Assembly (NCBI RefSeq): GCF_023715105.1
Contig: NZ_JAMBNO010000005.1
Location: 151,830-215,829, forward strand
Direction: 5' to 3'
Length of the DNA: 64,000 nt
Origin: Hydrogenophaga intermedia
Lineage (GTDB): Bacteria > Pseudomonadota > Gammaproteobacteria > Burkholderiales > Burkholderiaceae_C
Of this stretch, positions 30,194 to 38,125 are shown one piece after another. A program made the translations under genes and the position numbers. Each line of letters starts with the position of its first letter. Within the stretch, counting starts at the first letter, position 1. The notes beneath the pieces are model-generated. The model had not been told where the DNA came from. It saw only the letters and a program-made list of their open reading frames with translations, and did no database searches.

Positions 30194-30928
30194 ATGTCCT
30201 ACATCCTCGACGCCTTGCGACGTGCCGATGCAGAGCGGGAGCGTGGCCGCGTACCGGGCCTGCACGCCCAGGCCCTGCCGCTGCGCACCGCTGACACGGA
30301 CCCGGCGCCACCCGCCTCCCGCCAGCCTCGCGGCTCTCGCCCATTGGTGATGACCGCGCTGCTGGTTCTGCTGGCCCTGCTCAGCGCGTTCGCCTGGTGG
30401 GGCCTGGGGGGCACAGGCGCGCCCGGTGCCGACGCGTCGCCGCCCGTGCAGTCATCGGCGCCGAATCCCGCACCGGACGTGGCCCCGCCCGCGAACACAC
30501 CGGCGAACGCGCCAGCAAGGAACGAAGCCCCCGCTACCCCCGCTACCCCCGCCACCCCCGCGATGCCTGCGCCGCTCGCCGCCTTCCCGCGCGATGCAAC
30601 CGCCACTGTGGCACCGCCCATCCTGGCGCCGGCGCCACCACCCGCTGCCGCCGCGCGGCCTGCTGCCCAAGCCCGCCAGCCGCAAACCCAGGACGACGAG
30701 GCACTGCCCCGCGTGGCCGATCTGGCGCCGACAGCGCGAGCCGGCCTTCCCCCACTGCAGATCAGCGGTACCACCTACGCCGAAAGCCCCGCGCTGCGCA
30801 TGCTCATCATCGACGGCAAGGTGCTGCAGGAGGGGCAGGACATCGCACCCGGCCTCAGGCTCGAAGCCATCGGCCCGCGCTCGGCCGTGCTGAACCACCA
30901 GGGCCGCCGGCTGCGGCTGACCTACTGA
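30194..30928 (+). CDS. gspB: General secretion pathway protein GspB (ExeB-like)
   Basis: A 244-residue bitopic inner-membrane protein and partner of GspA. The N-terminus MSYILDALRRADAERERGR is diagnostic of the family. A membrane span lies at about 51-72. A long Pro/Ala linker (about 78-155) with PAT repeats reaches into the periplasm. The C-terminal domain (about 182-244) includes LQISGTTYAESPALRMLIID. It starts 9 bases after gspA. The linker low complexity is real in the DNA as well (see the repeat entry). Confidence 0.9.
   Translation: MSYILDALRRADAERERGRVPGLHAQALPLRTADTDPAPPASRQPRGSRPLVMTALLVLLALLSAFAWWGLGGTGAPGADASPPVQSSAPNPAPDVAPPANTPANAPARNEAPATPATPATPAMPAPLAAFPRDATATVAPPILAPAPPPAAAARPAAQARQPQTQDDEALPRVADLAPTARAGLPPLQISGTTYAESPALRMLIIDGKVLQEGQDIAPGLRLEAIGPRSAVLNHQGRRLRLTY
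30533..30559 (+). repeat. 9-base tandem repeat in gspB linker
   Basis: Three copies of a 9-base unit GCTACCCCC, the last with one change (GCCACCCCC), encode Ala-Thr-Pro three times inside the proline-rich linker. Near-identical copies suggest slippage and possible length variation between strains. Confidence 0.7.
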
Positions 30929-30948
30929 GGCCCGTCAAGGTACTGGCA

Positions 30949-31575
30949 ATGGCCGGGGACACGCTGTTGCGCATCGAAGACCTGCACTTCGCCTGGCCCG
31001 GCGGACCAGAACTGTTCAGCGGGTTGCAGGTGCAACTGGGCACCGGCCTGACATGGCTCACCGGGGAAGACGGCAGCGGCAAGAGCACCCTGCTCGCGCT
31101 GGCCGCGGGCGCGCTGGCCCCGCAGCGGGGTCGCTTTTGCGCGGCCGGCGTCTGGCTCGACGAGGCGCCGCAGCGCTACCGGCAACAGGTGTTTCGCATC
31201 GACCCGACGAGCGAGGCCCACGATGCGCTGCCCGCGGCCAACTACCTTGAAGGCCTGGCGGCCCACTGGCCGCAGTTGAGCGCCGCGGCGCTGGACGATC
31301 TCACCGAGGGCTTTGATCTGCGTGCCCACCTGCACAAACCGGTCTACATGCTCTCCACCGGCACACGCCGCAAGCTATGGCTCATCGCGGCCTTCGCGGC
31401 TGGCGCGCCCGTGACGCTCATCGATCAGCCATTCGCGGCGCTGGACAAGCCCGCCATCGGCTTTCTGACGGAAGTGCTGCAGGACGTGCAGCACCACCCC
31501 AAGCGCGCCTGGTGGGTGGCAGACCACACAGTGGCTGCCAGTTTTGCCGAACCCCGGGTCATTCACCTGGCGTGA
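30949..31575 (+). CDS. Orphan ABC-type ATPase with Walker B Glu-to-Gln change
   Basis: A 208-residue ABC ATPase domain with no permease gene nearby. Walker A GEDGSGKS is at 39-46, the signature is a degenerate LSTGTRRK (135-142), and a switch histidine is at 193 (VADHTV). Walker B reads VTLIDQPFAALD, so the catalytic glutamate after Asp159 is Gln160. In other ABC proteins an engineered Glu-to-Gln change traps the ATP-bound state. It lies 20 bases after gspB and may be coexpressed. It could be a CcmA-like or regulatory ATPase; function not assigned. Confidence 0.85.
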   Translation: MAGDTLLRIEDLHFAWPGGPELFSGLQVQLGTGLTWLTGEDGSGKSTLLALAAGALAPQRGRFCAAGVWLDEAPQRYRQQVFRIDPTSEAHDALPAANYLEGLAAHWPQLSAAALDDLTEGFDLRAHLHKPVYMLSTGTRRKLWLIAAFAAGAPVTLIDQPFAALDKPAIGFLTEVLQDVQHHPKRAWWVADHTVAASFAEPRVIHLA

Positions 31576-31618
31576 AACACCGCACTGCGGCGCTTCAGCG
31601 GGACTAAACCGCGTTCGC

Positions 31619-31658
31619 CGTTTGCGACATCGACAGGCAGCAAACGACTGCCTAGAGT
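31619..31658 (+). promoter_or_regulatory. Promoter with inverted repeat upstream of small protein A
   Basis: A sigma-70-like promoter TCGACA (31630-31635), 17 bases, TAGAGT (31653-31658) lies before the gene at 31691. The 7-base inverted repeat CGTTTGC / GCAAACG (31619-31625 and 31640-31646), half-sites 21 bases apart (two helical turns), spans the -35. This is a plausible operator for a LysR or other dimeric regulator. Confidence 0.5.
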
Positions 31659-31690
31659 GCACTCATCGGCCCACCGAGGAGGAACACGCG

Positions 31691-32098
31691 ATGAATCCAC
31701 AGCGCCACGTACACCGCCCGCACCATGCGCCCGCGGTGCGACTGCATGAACGCATGGCCCAGGAATCCGTGCTGCACGAGGAGGACGCCTCCCCTTCCAT
31801 GCTCCAGCGCCTGATGCGCCGCTGGAGCGGTGCCGAGCGCGAAGGCCGCCGCACGCTGAGCGAGCAGCGCCGCCTGCAGGCCATCCGGCGGCTGGTCATC
31901 ATCGATCTTCAGCATCACAGCAACGCATTCACCCAGCGCGACCTTCGCCTCTACCTCTGCCTCATCAGTGCACCGTCGCTGGCCACCGTTCAGCGCCTGC
32001 GATTCGACCTGTTCGACCTGCTGTGCCGCCAGATCGGTGAAGGGGCTGCCACCGTGCGCCTGCACGAGATCGATACCTGGCTGTCGCACCGCACGTGA
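31691..32098 (+). CDS. Small protein of unknown function, paralogue A
   Basis: A 135-residue soluble, Arg/His/Leu-rich protein with a good ribosome-binding site (GAGGAGG). I recognise no known domain. From about residue 34 it aligns along its length with the product of 33217-33612: ASPSMLQRLMRRW against FTPPMLDSLLERW, RDLRLYLCL against DDRALYARF, and RFDLFDLLCRQIG against LFDCFDLMVRTRG. Its stop lies 3 bases from the convergent stop of a LysR gene, the same arrangement as paralogue B. No membrane span, signal peptide or cysteine motif. Confidence 0.8.
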   Translation: MNPQRHVHRPHHAPAVRLHERMAQESVLHEEDASPSMLQRLMRRWSGAEREGRRTLSEQRRLQAIRRLVIIDLQHHSNAFTQRDLRLYLCLISAPSLATVQRLRFDLFDLLCRQIGEGAATVRLHEIDTWLSHRT

Positions 32099-32101
32099 GC
32101 A

Positions 32102-33043
32102 TCAACAGGCCCCCTCGGTTTCGTGCAGGTAGTCGCGAAGCTGCAGACGCAGCCAGCGGTGCGGTCTGCTGTGGTGCGTGCGTTGATGCCAGGACATGTG
32201 AACCGGCATGCTGGGCCATGCCAGGCCGGCCGGCAGCGGCAGGCTGCGGATGCGCGAGGACAGGCGGGTGAGCATGGCGGCTTGCTCGCGGCTGGTGGAC
32301 ACCAGCCGGTCGGTGCAGGCCAGCATCTCGGCGCACAGATGCCAGGAGTTCACCACGCTGCTGCGCCGTGCGGGCAAGCCCTGCTGCTCCAGCGCGAGAT
32401 CGATCGGGCTGCGGTGGGCGCCAGAGCGCTTGAGAAAGGTGATCAGCAGGTGCTCCTCCCGGGCGTAGTCGGCCAGCGAGAGTGATGGCCCGATGCGGGG
32501 GTGATCGACGTTCAGACAACAGTGCGAGATCTGGAACGACTTGACCGTCTCGGTGTGCAGATCGGCCGCGTCGGCAGGCGCCTCCTGATGGCTGCAGACC
32601 ACGTCGATGCTGCCCGATCGCAGTTCGGCGATGTCCTGCGGGCCGTTGGACGGCGCACGGATGTCCAGACTCAGGCGCGGCGCCATGGCGGTGATGCGCC
32701 GGTAGAAGTCGGCCAGGGCGCGGGCGCCGAAGCCGTCGTAGCAGGACAGCACGACGTGGGCCTCGCAATCGGCCGGATCGAAAGCCCAGCTCGTGCTGCT
32801 GGCGCCCTCCCACAGGGCGACGATCTGGCGGAAGGACGCCATCGCCGACAAGCCGAACGGCGTGAGCTGGTACTGGTGCTGCTCGCGCACGCACAGCTCG
32901 TCGCCCAGCACCTGCCGCAGGCGCGCGAGCGACTGGCTGGCCGCCGACGGCGTGATGTGCATGCGGCCGGCGGCCTCGGTCAGGCTCTGGGTATCCACCA
33001 GTTCGCACAGCAGGGCGAGCTGGCGGATGTCCACGTTCTTCAT
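32102..33043 (-). CDS. LysR-family regulator 1 of a three-gene array
   Basis: A 313-residue LysR regulator. The N-terminal helix-turn-helix (residues 1-60) contains LTEAAGRMHITPSAASQSLA. The effector domain (about 95-300) ends with the WHQRTHHSRPHRWLR motif shared by all three LysR proteins here. AAGGGAAG precedes the ATG. It is convergent with small protein A and divergent from small protein B across a 173-base AT-rich gap. Under the usual LysR layout, paralogue B is its most obvious divergent target. Effector unknown. Confidence 0.92.
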   Translation of the reverse strand: MKNVDIRQLALLCELVDTQSLTEAAGRMHITPSAASQSLARLRQVLGDELCVREQHQYQLTPFGLSAMASFRQIVALWEGASSTSWAFDPADCEAHVVLSCYDGFGARALADFYRRITAMAPRLSLDIRAPSNGPQDIAELRSGSIDVVCSHQEAPADAADLHTETVKSFQISHCCLNVDHPRIGPSLSLADYAREEHLLITFLKRSGAHRSPIDLALEQQGLPARRSSVVNSWHLCAEMLACTDRLVSTSREQAAMLTRLSSRIRSLPLPAGLAWPSMPVHMSWHQRTHHSRPHRWLRLQLRDYLHETEGAC

Positions 33044-33216
33044 GCGCTTCCCTTGGGTGGTTTTGGCATGAAATATCTTACTTTAGTACTCTTTTTCAAG
33101 GAAATTCGCCCTCGCATCCAACCGGCAATAAGCAGAATTGAATCGCGCTTGAGGACTTCGAAATCGACTTCGGCGGGCTGGCCGCGGACACTCTCGTCAC
33201 CTGCCCGGGGATCCCC

Positions 33217-33612
33217 ATGAAACACGCCGCCGTCAACCAGCCCCTGTTCACGCCGCCGATGCTCGACTCCCTGCTCGAGCGTTGGCAGAACCTCCCGTAC
33301 CACGATGCAAAAGGCGTGGATGCGTCACCTGCCGCCCGCATGAACCAGGCACGTGCCATCCTCAAGAAGACGGTGGAGGGTCACCTGCCGCACATGGGAC
33401 CCGACGATCGGGCGCTGTACGCCCGGTTCATGGCCTCGCACGAGCCACAGGCCTGGAACGAACGCCTCTTCGATTGCTTTGACCTGATGGTCCGCACGCG
33501 GGGAGCGGTCATCGCCGTGCTGCACCTGCGCGATCTGTACTGTCTCCTGCGCCCCACCGATACGGCACCAGCACCGGCTGCGATGCCCGAGCCCAGCCTC
33601 GCGCACGCGTGA
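33217..33612 (+). CDS. Small protein of unknown function, paralogue B
   Basis: A 131-residue soluble protein. Shared core with paralogue A: PPMLDSLLERW (about 13-23), DDRALYARFMASHEP (about 66-80) and RLFDCFDLMVRTRGAVIAVL (about 86-105). I know of no family to name. It is divergent from LysR 1 and ends 2 bases before the convergent stop of LysR 2. The ribosome-binding site is weak (CCGGGGATCCCC). The 173-base upstream gap (33044-33216) is AT-rich and shows TTGGCA and TAGTAC elements but no convincing promoter. Confidence 0.78.
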   Translation: MKHAAVNQPLFTPPMLDSLLERWQNLPYHDAKGVDASPAARMNQARAILKKTVEGHLPHMGPDDRALYARFMASHEPQAWNERLFDCFDLMVRTRGAVIAVLHLRDLYCLLRPTDTAPAPAAMPEPSLAHA

Positions 33613-33614
33613 GG

Positions 33615-34580
33615 TCATCGACCCGACGGCGTGGCCGATGGTTGACCGACAGACCCCGTGAACACAAAGGATCGCAATCGCTCGCGCAACCAGCGTGAGG
33701 CGGCCGACGCGTTCGTTCGGTGGTGCCAGACCATGTACCTTGGCATGGGAACGCGAGGCAACCCCTCTGGCAGGGGCAGCATGCGCAGCCCGTCGGCGAG
33801 CCGCATCAGCACCGATCCCTGGTGGGCTGTGACCAGGGCCAATCGATCGGTGGTGGCAACCACCGACGCCCAGCGCGCCAGGGTGGGCACACACGAGCAG
33901 CGTCGCGCTCCCAGGCCTGCGGCCACCAGTGCTTCGTCGATCGGATCGGGGGGCAGATCCGCGGCATCGGGGTTGAACAAGCGCACATGCGGCTCCCGCG
34001 ACAGGTGCTCCAGCGTGATACCCCCTGCGATGCGGGGATGCGCCACGCTGAGGCACGCATGCGTGAGCAAGACATCGGGAAAGCGCTCGGCGTGCAGATC
34101 GCTCGCATCGGCGGGCGGGGCACGGGTCGTTAGCAACACGTCCAGACGGGCTGAACGCAACGCGTCCCAATCCGCCTGGGCGCCCGGCGGGGTGACCACG
34201 TCCAGGCGCACGCCCGGGGCAGCCGCCACGATGGCGGTGTAGCTGGCATCCAGGTCGATCTCGGTGAACTCTTCGGCGCACGCCACGGACCAGTGCGCGC
34301 GACTGCTGGGCGGATCGAACACCGTGCTCCCCGCCGATATCTCTCCCCACAGACGCAGCATGTCCCGAAAAGCCTCCAGTGCGCCCTCGCCGAACGGCGT
34401 GACGACGTAGGCGTTTCCCTGCCTTGCCACGATGTCATCGCCCAAGCGGGCGCGCAAACGCTGCAGCGACTGGCTGGCAGCCGACGGCGTCATGTGAAGG
34501 CGCCGCGCAGCCTCGTTGAGGCTTTGCGTGTCGTGCAGCGCCACGAGCAAGGCCAGTTGACGAAGATCGACGCCACTCAC
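33615..34580 (-). CDS. LysR-family regulator 2 of a three-gene array
   Basis: About 321 residues from GTG 34580 (VSGVDLRQLALLVALHD), chosen because it aligns with the MKNVDIRQL start of the other two and has GAGG 8 bases upstream. An in-frame GTG at 34616 shares a GTGA overlap with the stop of LysR 3 and would add 12 residues. The helix-turn-helix includes LNEAARRLHMTPSAASQSLQ; the effector domain ends WHHRTNASAASRWLRERLR. It is tail-to-tail with small protein B and probably cotranscribed with LysR 3. Confidence 0.9.
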   Translation of the reverse strand: MSGVDLRQLALLVALHDTQSLNEAARRLHMTPSAASQSLQRLRARLGDDIVARQGNAYVVTPFGEGALEAFRDMLRLWGEISAGSTVFDPPSSRAHWSVACAEEFTEIDLDASYTAIVAAAPGVRLDVVTPPGAQADWDALRSARLDVLLTTRAPPADASDLHAERFPDVLLTHACLSVAHPRIAGGITLEHLSREPHVRLFNPDAADLPPDPIDEALVAAGLGARRCSCVPTLARWASVVATTDRLALVTAHQGSVLMRLADGLRMLPLPEGLPRVPMPRYMVWHHRTNASAASRWLRERLRSFVFTGSVGQPSATPSGR

Positions 34581-34612
34581 CGGGCTGGCCTCGTGGGGGG
34601 GTCCGAGCACGC

Positions 34613-35551
34613 TCACGTGCCCTCCGGGGGTCGGGCAACGTGGCGCAATCGCTCGCGCAACCACTGGTGAGCGCCGCTGCGATGGGTGCGCTCGTGCCAG
34701 ATCATGTACAGCGAGGTGTGGATAGGGGGTAACCCGGCCGGCAGTGCCAGGCTGCGCAGGCGCGGGTAGGCCTGCAGCAAGACCTTCGACCCTTGCGCCG
34801 ACATCGTCATCAGGTAGTCGCCGCGCGACAACATGTTCAGACAGGTCCACAGCGACTGAACGCAAATGAAGCGCCGCATCGGCAGGCCCATCGCCAGCAA
34901 CGCGGCGTCGAGCGGGCTGCGTGAGGCGGGGTCGAGATTGCGGTAGTTCGCCACCAGGTGTTCCTCGGCCAGGTACTGCTCCAACGACAGGGTCTCGCCG
35001 ATGCGGGGGTGATCGCTTCGCAGCACGACCTGGACCAGGGCGTGTGTGCACAGCAACTCGTGGTGAAGGTCTCTCGCGTCCGGCGCAGGTGGTGCGCTCG
35101 CGCACAGGACGTCGAGCTTGCCAGCGCGCAAGGCCTGGACATCGAACGCGTTGTGCAGCGGAACCTGCAGGTCAAGCCTGGCCCGCGGCGCCAGTGCGCG
35201 GAAATCCTCGTGGAATCGGACCAGATCGGGGATGGCGCTGTGCGACACGCAGGCCACGGCAAATCGGGCTTCGCACCCCTCTGGCTCGAAGCGCCGGGCC
35301 GATTGCTCCAACTCGCTCCACCGCCGCACGATCGTGCGCAGTCCGTCGATGACACGCTCCCCGTAGGGCGTCAGCGCATAACCGCCACACTGGCGCACGT
35401 AGAGCTCCTCAGGAAAGGCCGATCGAAGCCGCGTGAGCGACTGACTGGCGGCGGAAGAAGTCATCTGCAGGCGCTCGGCGGCCGCACCAAGGCTCTGGTG
35501 ATCGATCAGCTGGCACAGCAGATCCAGCTGGTGGATATCGACGTTCTTCAT
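34613..35551 (-). CDS. LysR-family regulator 3 of a three-gene array
   Basis: A 312-residue LysR protein beginning MKNVDIHQLDLLCQLIDHQS; a GTG 21 bases earlier (35572) is possible but unlikely. The helix-turn-helix contains LGAAAERLQMTSSAASQSL and the C-terminus WHERTHRSGAHQWLRERLR. It is upstream of and coupled to LysR 2. It has no small-protein partner, so either the partner was lost or this gene arose by copying the regulator alone. The 96-base gap to the acyl-CoA dehydrogenase gene shows no clear terminator. Confidence 0.92.
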   Translation of the reverse strand: MKNVDIHQLDLLCQLIDHQSLGAAAERLQMTSSAASQSLTRLRSAFPEELYVRQCGGYALTPYGERVIDGLRTIVRRWSELEQSARRFEPEGCEARFAVACVSHSAIPDLVRFHEDFRALAPRARLDLQVPLHNAFDVQALRAGKLDVLCASAPPAPDARDLHHELLCTHALVQVVLRSDHPRIGETLSLEQYLAEEHLVANYRNLDPASRSPLDAALLAMGLPMRRFICVQSLWTCLNMLSRGDYLMTMSAQGSKVLLQAYPRLRSLALPAGLPPIHTSLYMIWHERTHRSGAHQWLRERLRHVARPPEGT

Positions 35552-35647
35552 GGAAGACCCCGCCGCACGCACGTGGAGGCGGGACCGGGACGAAGCCAGC
35601 TCGAACCCGCCAGAGTGCGCGAGATTACTGCAAACCGGGACGGTCGG

Positions 35648-36811
35648 TCAGCGCGCGCCAAGACCCATCTGGCGCGAAATGAGCTCTTTCATGATTTCGT
35701 TGGTGCCGCCATAGATGCGCTGCACACGGGCGTCGGCATAGGCTCGGGTGATGGGGTATTCCCACATGTAGCCGTAACCGCCGTGCAACTGCACGCACTC
35801 GTCCATCACCTTGCACTGCAGGTCGCTGCACCAGTACTTGGCCATGCTCGCGGTGGCCGAATCGAGCTTGTCCTCGTTCACGAGCTCGCAGCACTTGTCC
35901 ACGAACACGCGCGCCACCTGCACCTCGGTCTGCAGCTCGGCCAGCGTGTAGCGGGTGTTCTGGAAGGCGCCCACGGTGCTGCCGAAGGCCTTGCGGTCCT
36001 TCACGTATTGCACGGTCCAGTCGATGGCGGCCTGGGCCGCGGCCACCGCACCGATGGCGATCTGCAGCCGCTCCCAGGGCAACTGCTCCATGAGGCAGAC
36101 GAAGCCGCGGCCGACGAAATCGGGTCCGCCCAGCACATTGTCCGCCGGCACGTGCACGTCGTTGAAGAACAGCTCGGAGGTGTCCTGCGCCTTCAGGCCG
36201 AGTTTCTTCAAGCGTTTGCCCTTTTCAAAGCCCGGCATGCCGCGTTCCACGAGCAATAACGTGGTGCCCTTGGCGCCCGCAGCGGGGTCGGTCTTGGCGA
36301 CCACGATGACGAGATCGGCATGCCATCCATTGGTGATGAAGGTCTTGCTGCCGTTCAAGCGGTAGCTGCCATCGGGCTGCAGCAGCGCGGTGGTCTTGAT
36401 GCCCTGCAGGTCGCTGCCCGCGGCGGGCTCGCTCATGGCGATCGCGCCCACCATCTCGCCAGTGGCCATCGAAGGCAGGTACTTTTGCTTTTGGGCCTCG
36501 GTGCCGTAGTGCAGGATGTACGGCGCCACGATCTCGCTGTGCAGCCCGAAACCGATGCCGCTGAAGCCGCCGCGCGACAGCGCCTCCATCTGCGCCACCG
36601 AGTAGAGCTTGTCCACCCCCGAACCGCCGTATTCCTCGGGCAGCGTGGCACACAGAAAACCGTTCTCACCGGCCCGACGCCACACATCACGGTCCACGTA
36701 GCCCTGCTCTTCCCAGGCCTCGTGAAAGGGCGCGATCTCCTTGTCGATGAAGCGCTGGAAGCTGTCGGCAAAGGCCTGGTGGTCGCTGCTGTAGAGGGTG
36801 CGTTCGATCAT
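35648..36811 (-). CDS. Acyl-CoA dehydrogenase, long-chain (LCAD) type
   Basis: A 387-residue FAD enzyme for the first step of fatty acyl-CoA oxidation. [15 protein letters not shown] (about 126-140) and [10 protein letters not shown] are FAD-binding landmarks. At the medium-chain catalytic position it has Gly (IYGGTNEIM, about 366-374). The base appears instead to be Glu247 in LPWERLQIA, as in long-chain and isovaleryl enzymes. The C-terminal [20 protein letters not shown] is close to mammalian LCAD. It is divergent from the thiolase operon with a shared control region. Confidence 0.92.
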   Translation of the reverse strand: MIERTLYSSDHQAFADSFQRFIDKEIAPFHEAWEEQGYVDRDVWRRAGENGFLCATLPEEYGGSGVDKLYSVAQMEALSRGGFSGIGFGLHSEIVAPYILHYGTEAQKQKYLPSMATGEMVGAIAMSEPAAGSDLQGIKTTALLQPDGSYRLNGSKTFITNGWHADLVIVVAKTDPAAGAKGTTLLLVERGMPGFEKGKRLKKLGLKAQDTSELFFNDVHVPADNVLGGPDFVGRGFVCLMEQLPWERLQIAIGAVAAAQAAIDWTVQYVKDRKAFGSTVGAFQNTRYTLAELQTEVQVARVFVDKCCELVNEDKLDSATASMAKYWCSDLQCKVMDECVQLHGGYGYMWEYPITRAYADARVQRIYGGTNEIMKELISRQMGLGAR

Positions 36812-36841
36812 GCTGTCACCGAGAGGACGGTTGGGGGGGGA

Positions 36842-36877
36842 TTTATAGCAAGCAGTTGCTTGGCAAAAGTCTATACT
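36842..36877. promoter_or_regulatory. Divergent promoter region with dyad between beta-oxidation genes
   Basis: CAAGCA-GT-TGCTTG (36849-36862) is a 14-base dyad lying between a plus-strand -10-like TATACT (36872-36877) and a minus-strand -10-like TATAAA (36847-36842). Neither direction has a good -35. A regulator bound here could control the acyl-CoA dehydrogenase and thiolase operons together. No TetR or GntR gene is adjacent, so its identity is open. Confidence 0.42.
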
Positions 36878-36912
36878 GCCCCGGGATTCCGGTGTTCACC
36901 GAGGAGACAGCC

Positions 36913-38121
36913 ATGCCCGAAACCGCCTTCATCTTCGACGCGATCCGCACGCCCCGCGGCAAGGGCAAGAAGGACGGCAGCCTGCACGAGGTCAAGCCTG
37001 TTGACCTGCTGGCCGGTACGCTGGGTGAACTGCAACGCCGCCAGGGTTTTGACACGGGTGCCGTGGACGACGTCGTGATGGGCGTGGTCTCACCGATCGG
37101 CGAGCAGGGTTCGGTGATTGCCAAGGTGGCCGCGCTCAAGGCCGGCTGGGACTGGCGTTGCGCCGGGGTGCAGCTCAACCGCTTCTGCGCTTCCGGGCTG
37201 GAGGCGGTTAACATGGCCGCGATGAAGGTGGCCAGCGGCTGGGAAGACCTGGTGGTGGCGGGTGGCGTGGAAAGCATGAGCCGCGTACCGATCGGATCCG
37301 ACGGCGGCGCGTGGGCGCAGGATCCGGCCACCAACAGCGCCACGCTGTTCGTGCCACAGGGCATCGGCGCCGACCTGATCGCCACGCTGGAAGGCTTCAC
37401 GCGCGAGCACGTGGACGCCTACGCGCTCGAATCCCAGCAACGCGCTGCGCGCGCGCGCAGCGAGGGGCGCTTTCGCAAGTCCGTCGTGCCGGTACAGGAC
37501 ATGCTGGGCCAGATCATTCTGGATGAAGACGAGTTCATCAAACCCCACACCACGATGGAAGGCCTGGCCTCGCTCAAGCCCGCGTTCGAGCAACTGGGCG
37601 CCATGGGTTTCGATGCCGTCGCGATGCAGCGCTACCCGCAGGTCGAACGCATCGAGCACGTGCACCACGCGGGCAACTCCTCGGGCATCGTCGACGGTGC
37701 GGCGGCAGTGCTGATCGGCAGCGCCCAGGCGGGTAAGGATCACAACCTCACGCCGCGCGCGCGCATCGTCGCGGTGGCGCTGTCGGGTGCGGACCCGACC
37801 ATCATGCTCACCGGCCCCATGCCGGCGGCACGCAAGGCACTGGCCAAGGCCGGGCTGACGGTGGACGACATCGATCTGTTCGAAGTGAACGAGGCCTTTG
37901 CGGCGGTGCCCATGAAGTTCATGCGCGAGATGGGCGTACCGCACGAAAAGGTCAACGTCAACGGGGGCGCCATTGCAATGGGGCACCCGCTGGGCGCCAC
38001 CGGCGCGATGATTCTGGGCACCTTGCTGGACGAACTGGAACAGCGCAACCTCAAGCGCGGCCTGGCCACGCTGTGCGTGGGCGGGGGCATGGGCATCGCG
38101 ACCATCATCGAACGGGTTTGA
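36913..38121 (+). CDS. Acetyl-CoA C-acyltransferase (thiolase)
   Basis: A 402-residue thiolase that cleaves 3-ketoacyl-CoA to acetyl-CoA and a shortened acyl-CoA. The acylated cysteine lies in [11 protein letters not shown] (about 91-101). The later catalytic His and Cys regions are [11 protein letters not shown] (about 326-336), [15 protein letters not shown] (about 351-365) and TLCVGGGMG near the end. GAGGAGACAGCC precedes the ATG. It is followed after 4 bases by the FadB/J-type gene, so the two are cotranscribed. Biosynthetic or degradative direction is inferred from the neighbours. Confidence 0.93.
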   Translation: MPETAFIFDAIRTPRGKGKKDGSLHEVKPVDLLAGTLGELQRRQGFDTGAVDDVVMGVVSPIGEQGSVIAKVAALKAGWDWRCAGVQLNRFCASGLEAVNMAAMKVASGWEDLVVAGGVESMSRVPIGSDGGAWAQDPATNSATLFVPQGIGADLIATLEGFTREHVDAYALESQQRAARARSEGRFRKSVVPVQDMLGQIILDEDEFIKPHTTMEGLASLKPAFEQLGAMGFDAVAMQRYPQVERIEHVHHAGNSSGIVDGAAAVLIGSAQAGKDHNLTPRARIVAVALSGADPTIMLTGPMPAARKALAKAGLTVDDIDLFEVNEAFAAVPMKFMREMGVPHEKVNVNGGAIAMGHPLGATGAMILGTLLDELEQRNLKRGLATLCVGGGMGIATIIERV

Positions 38122-38125
38122 ACGC

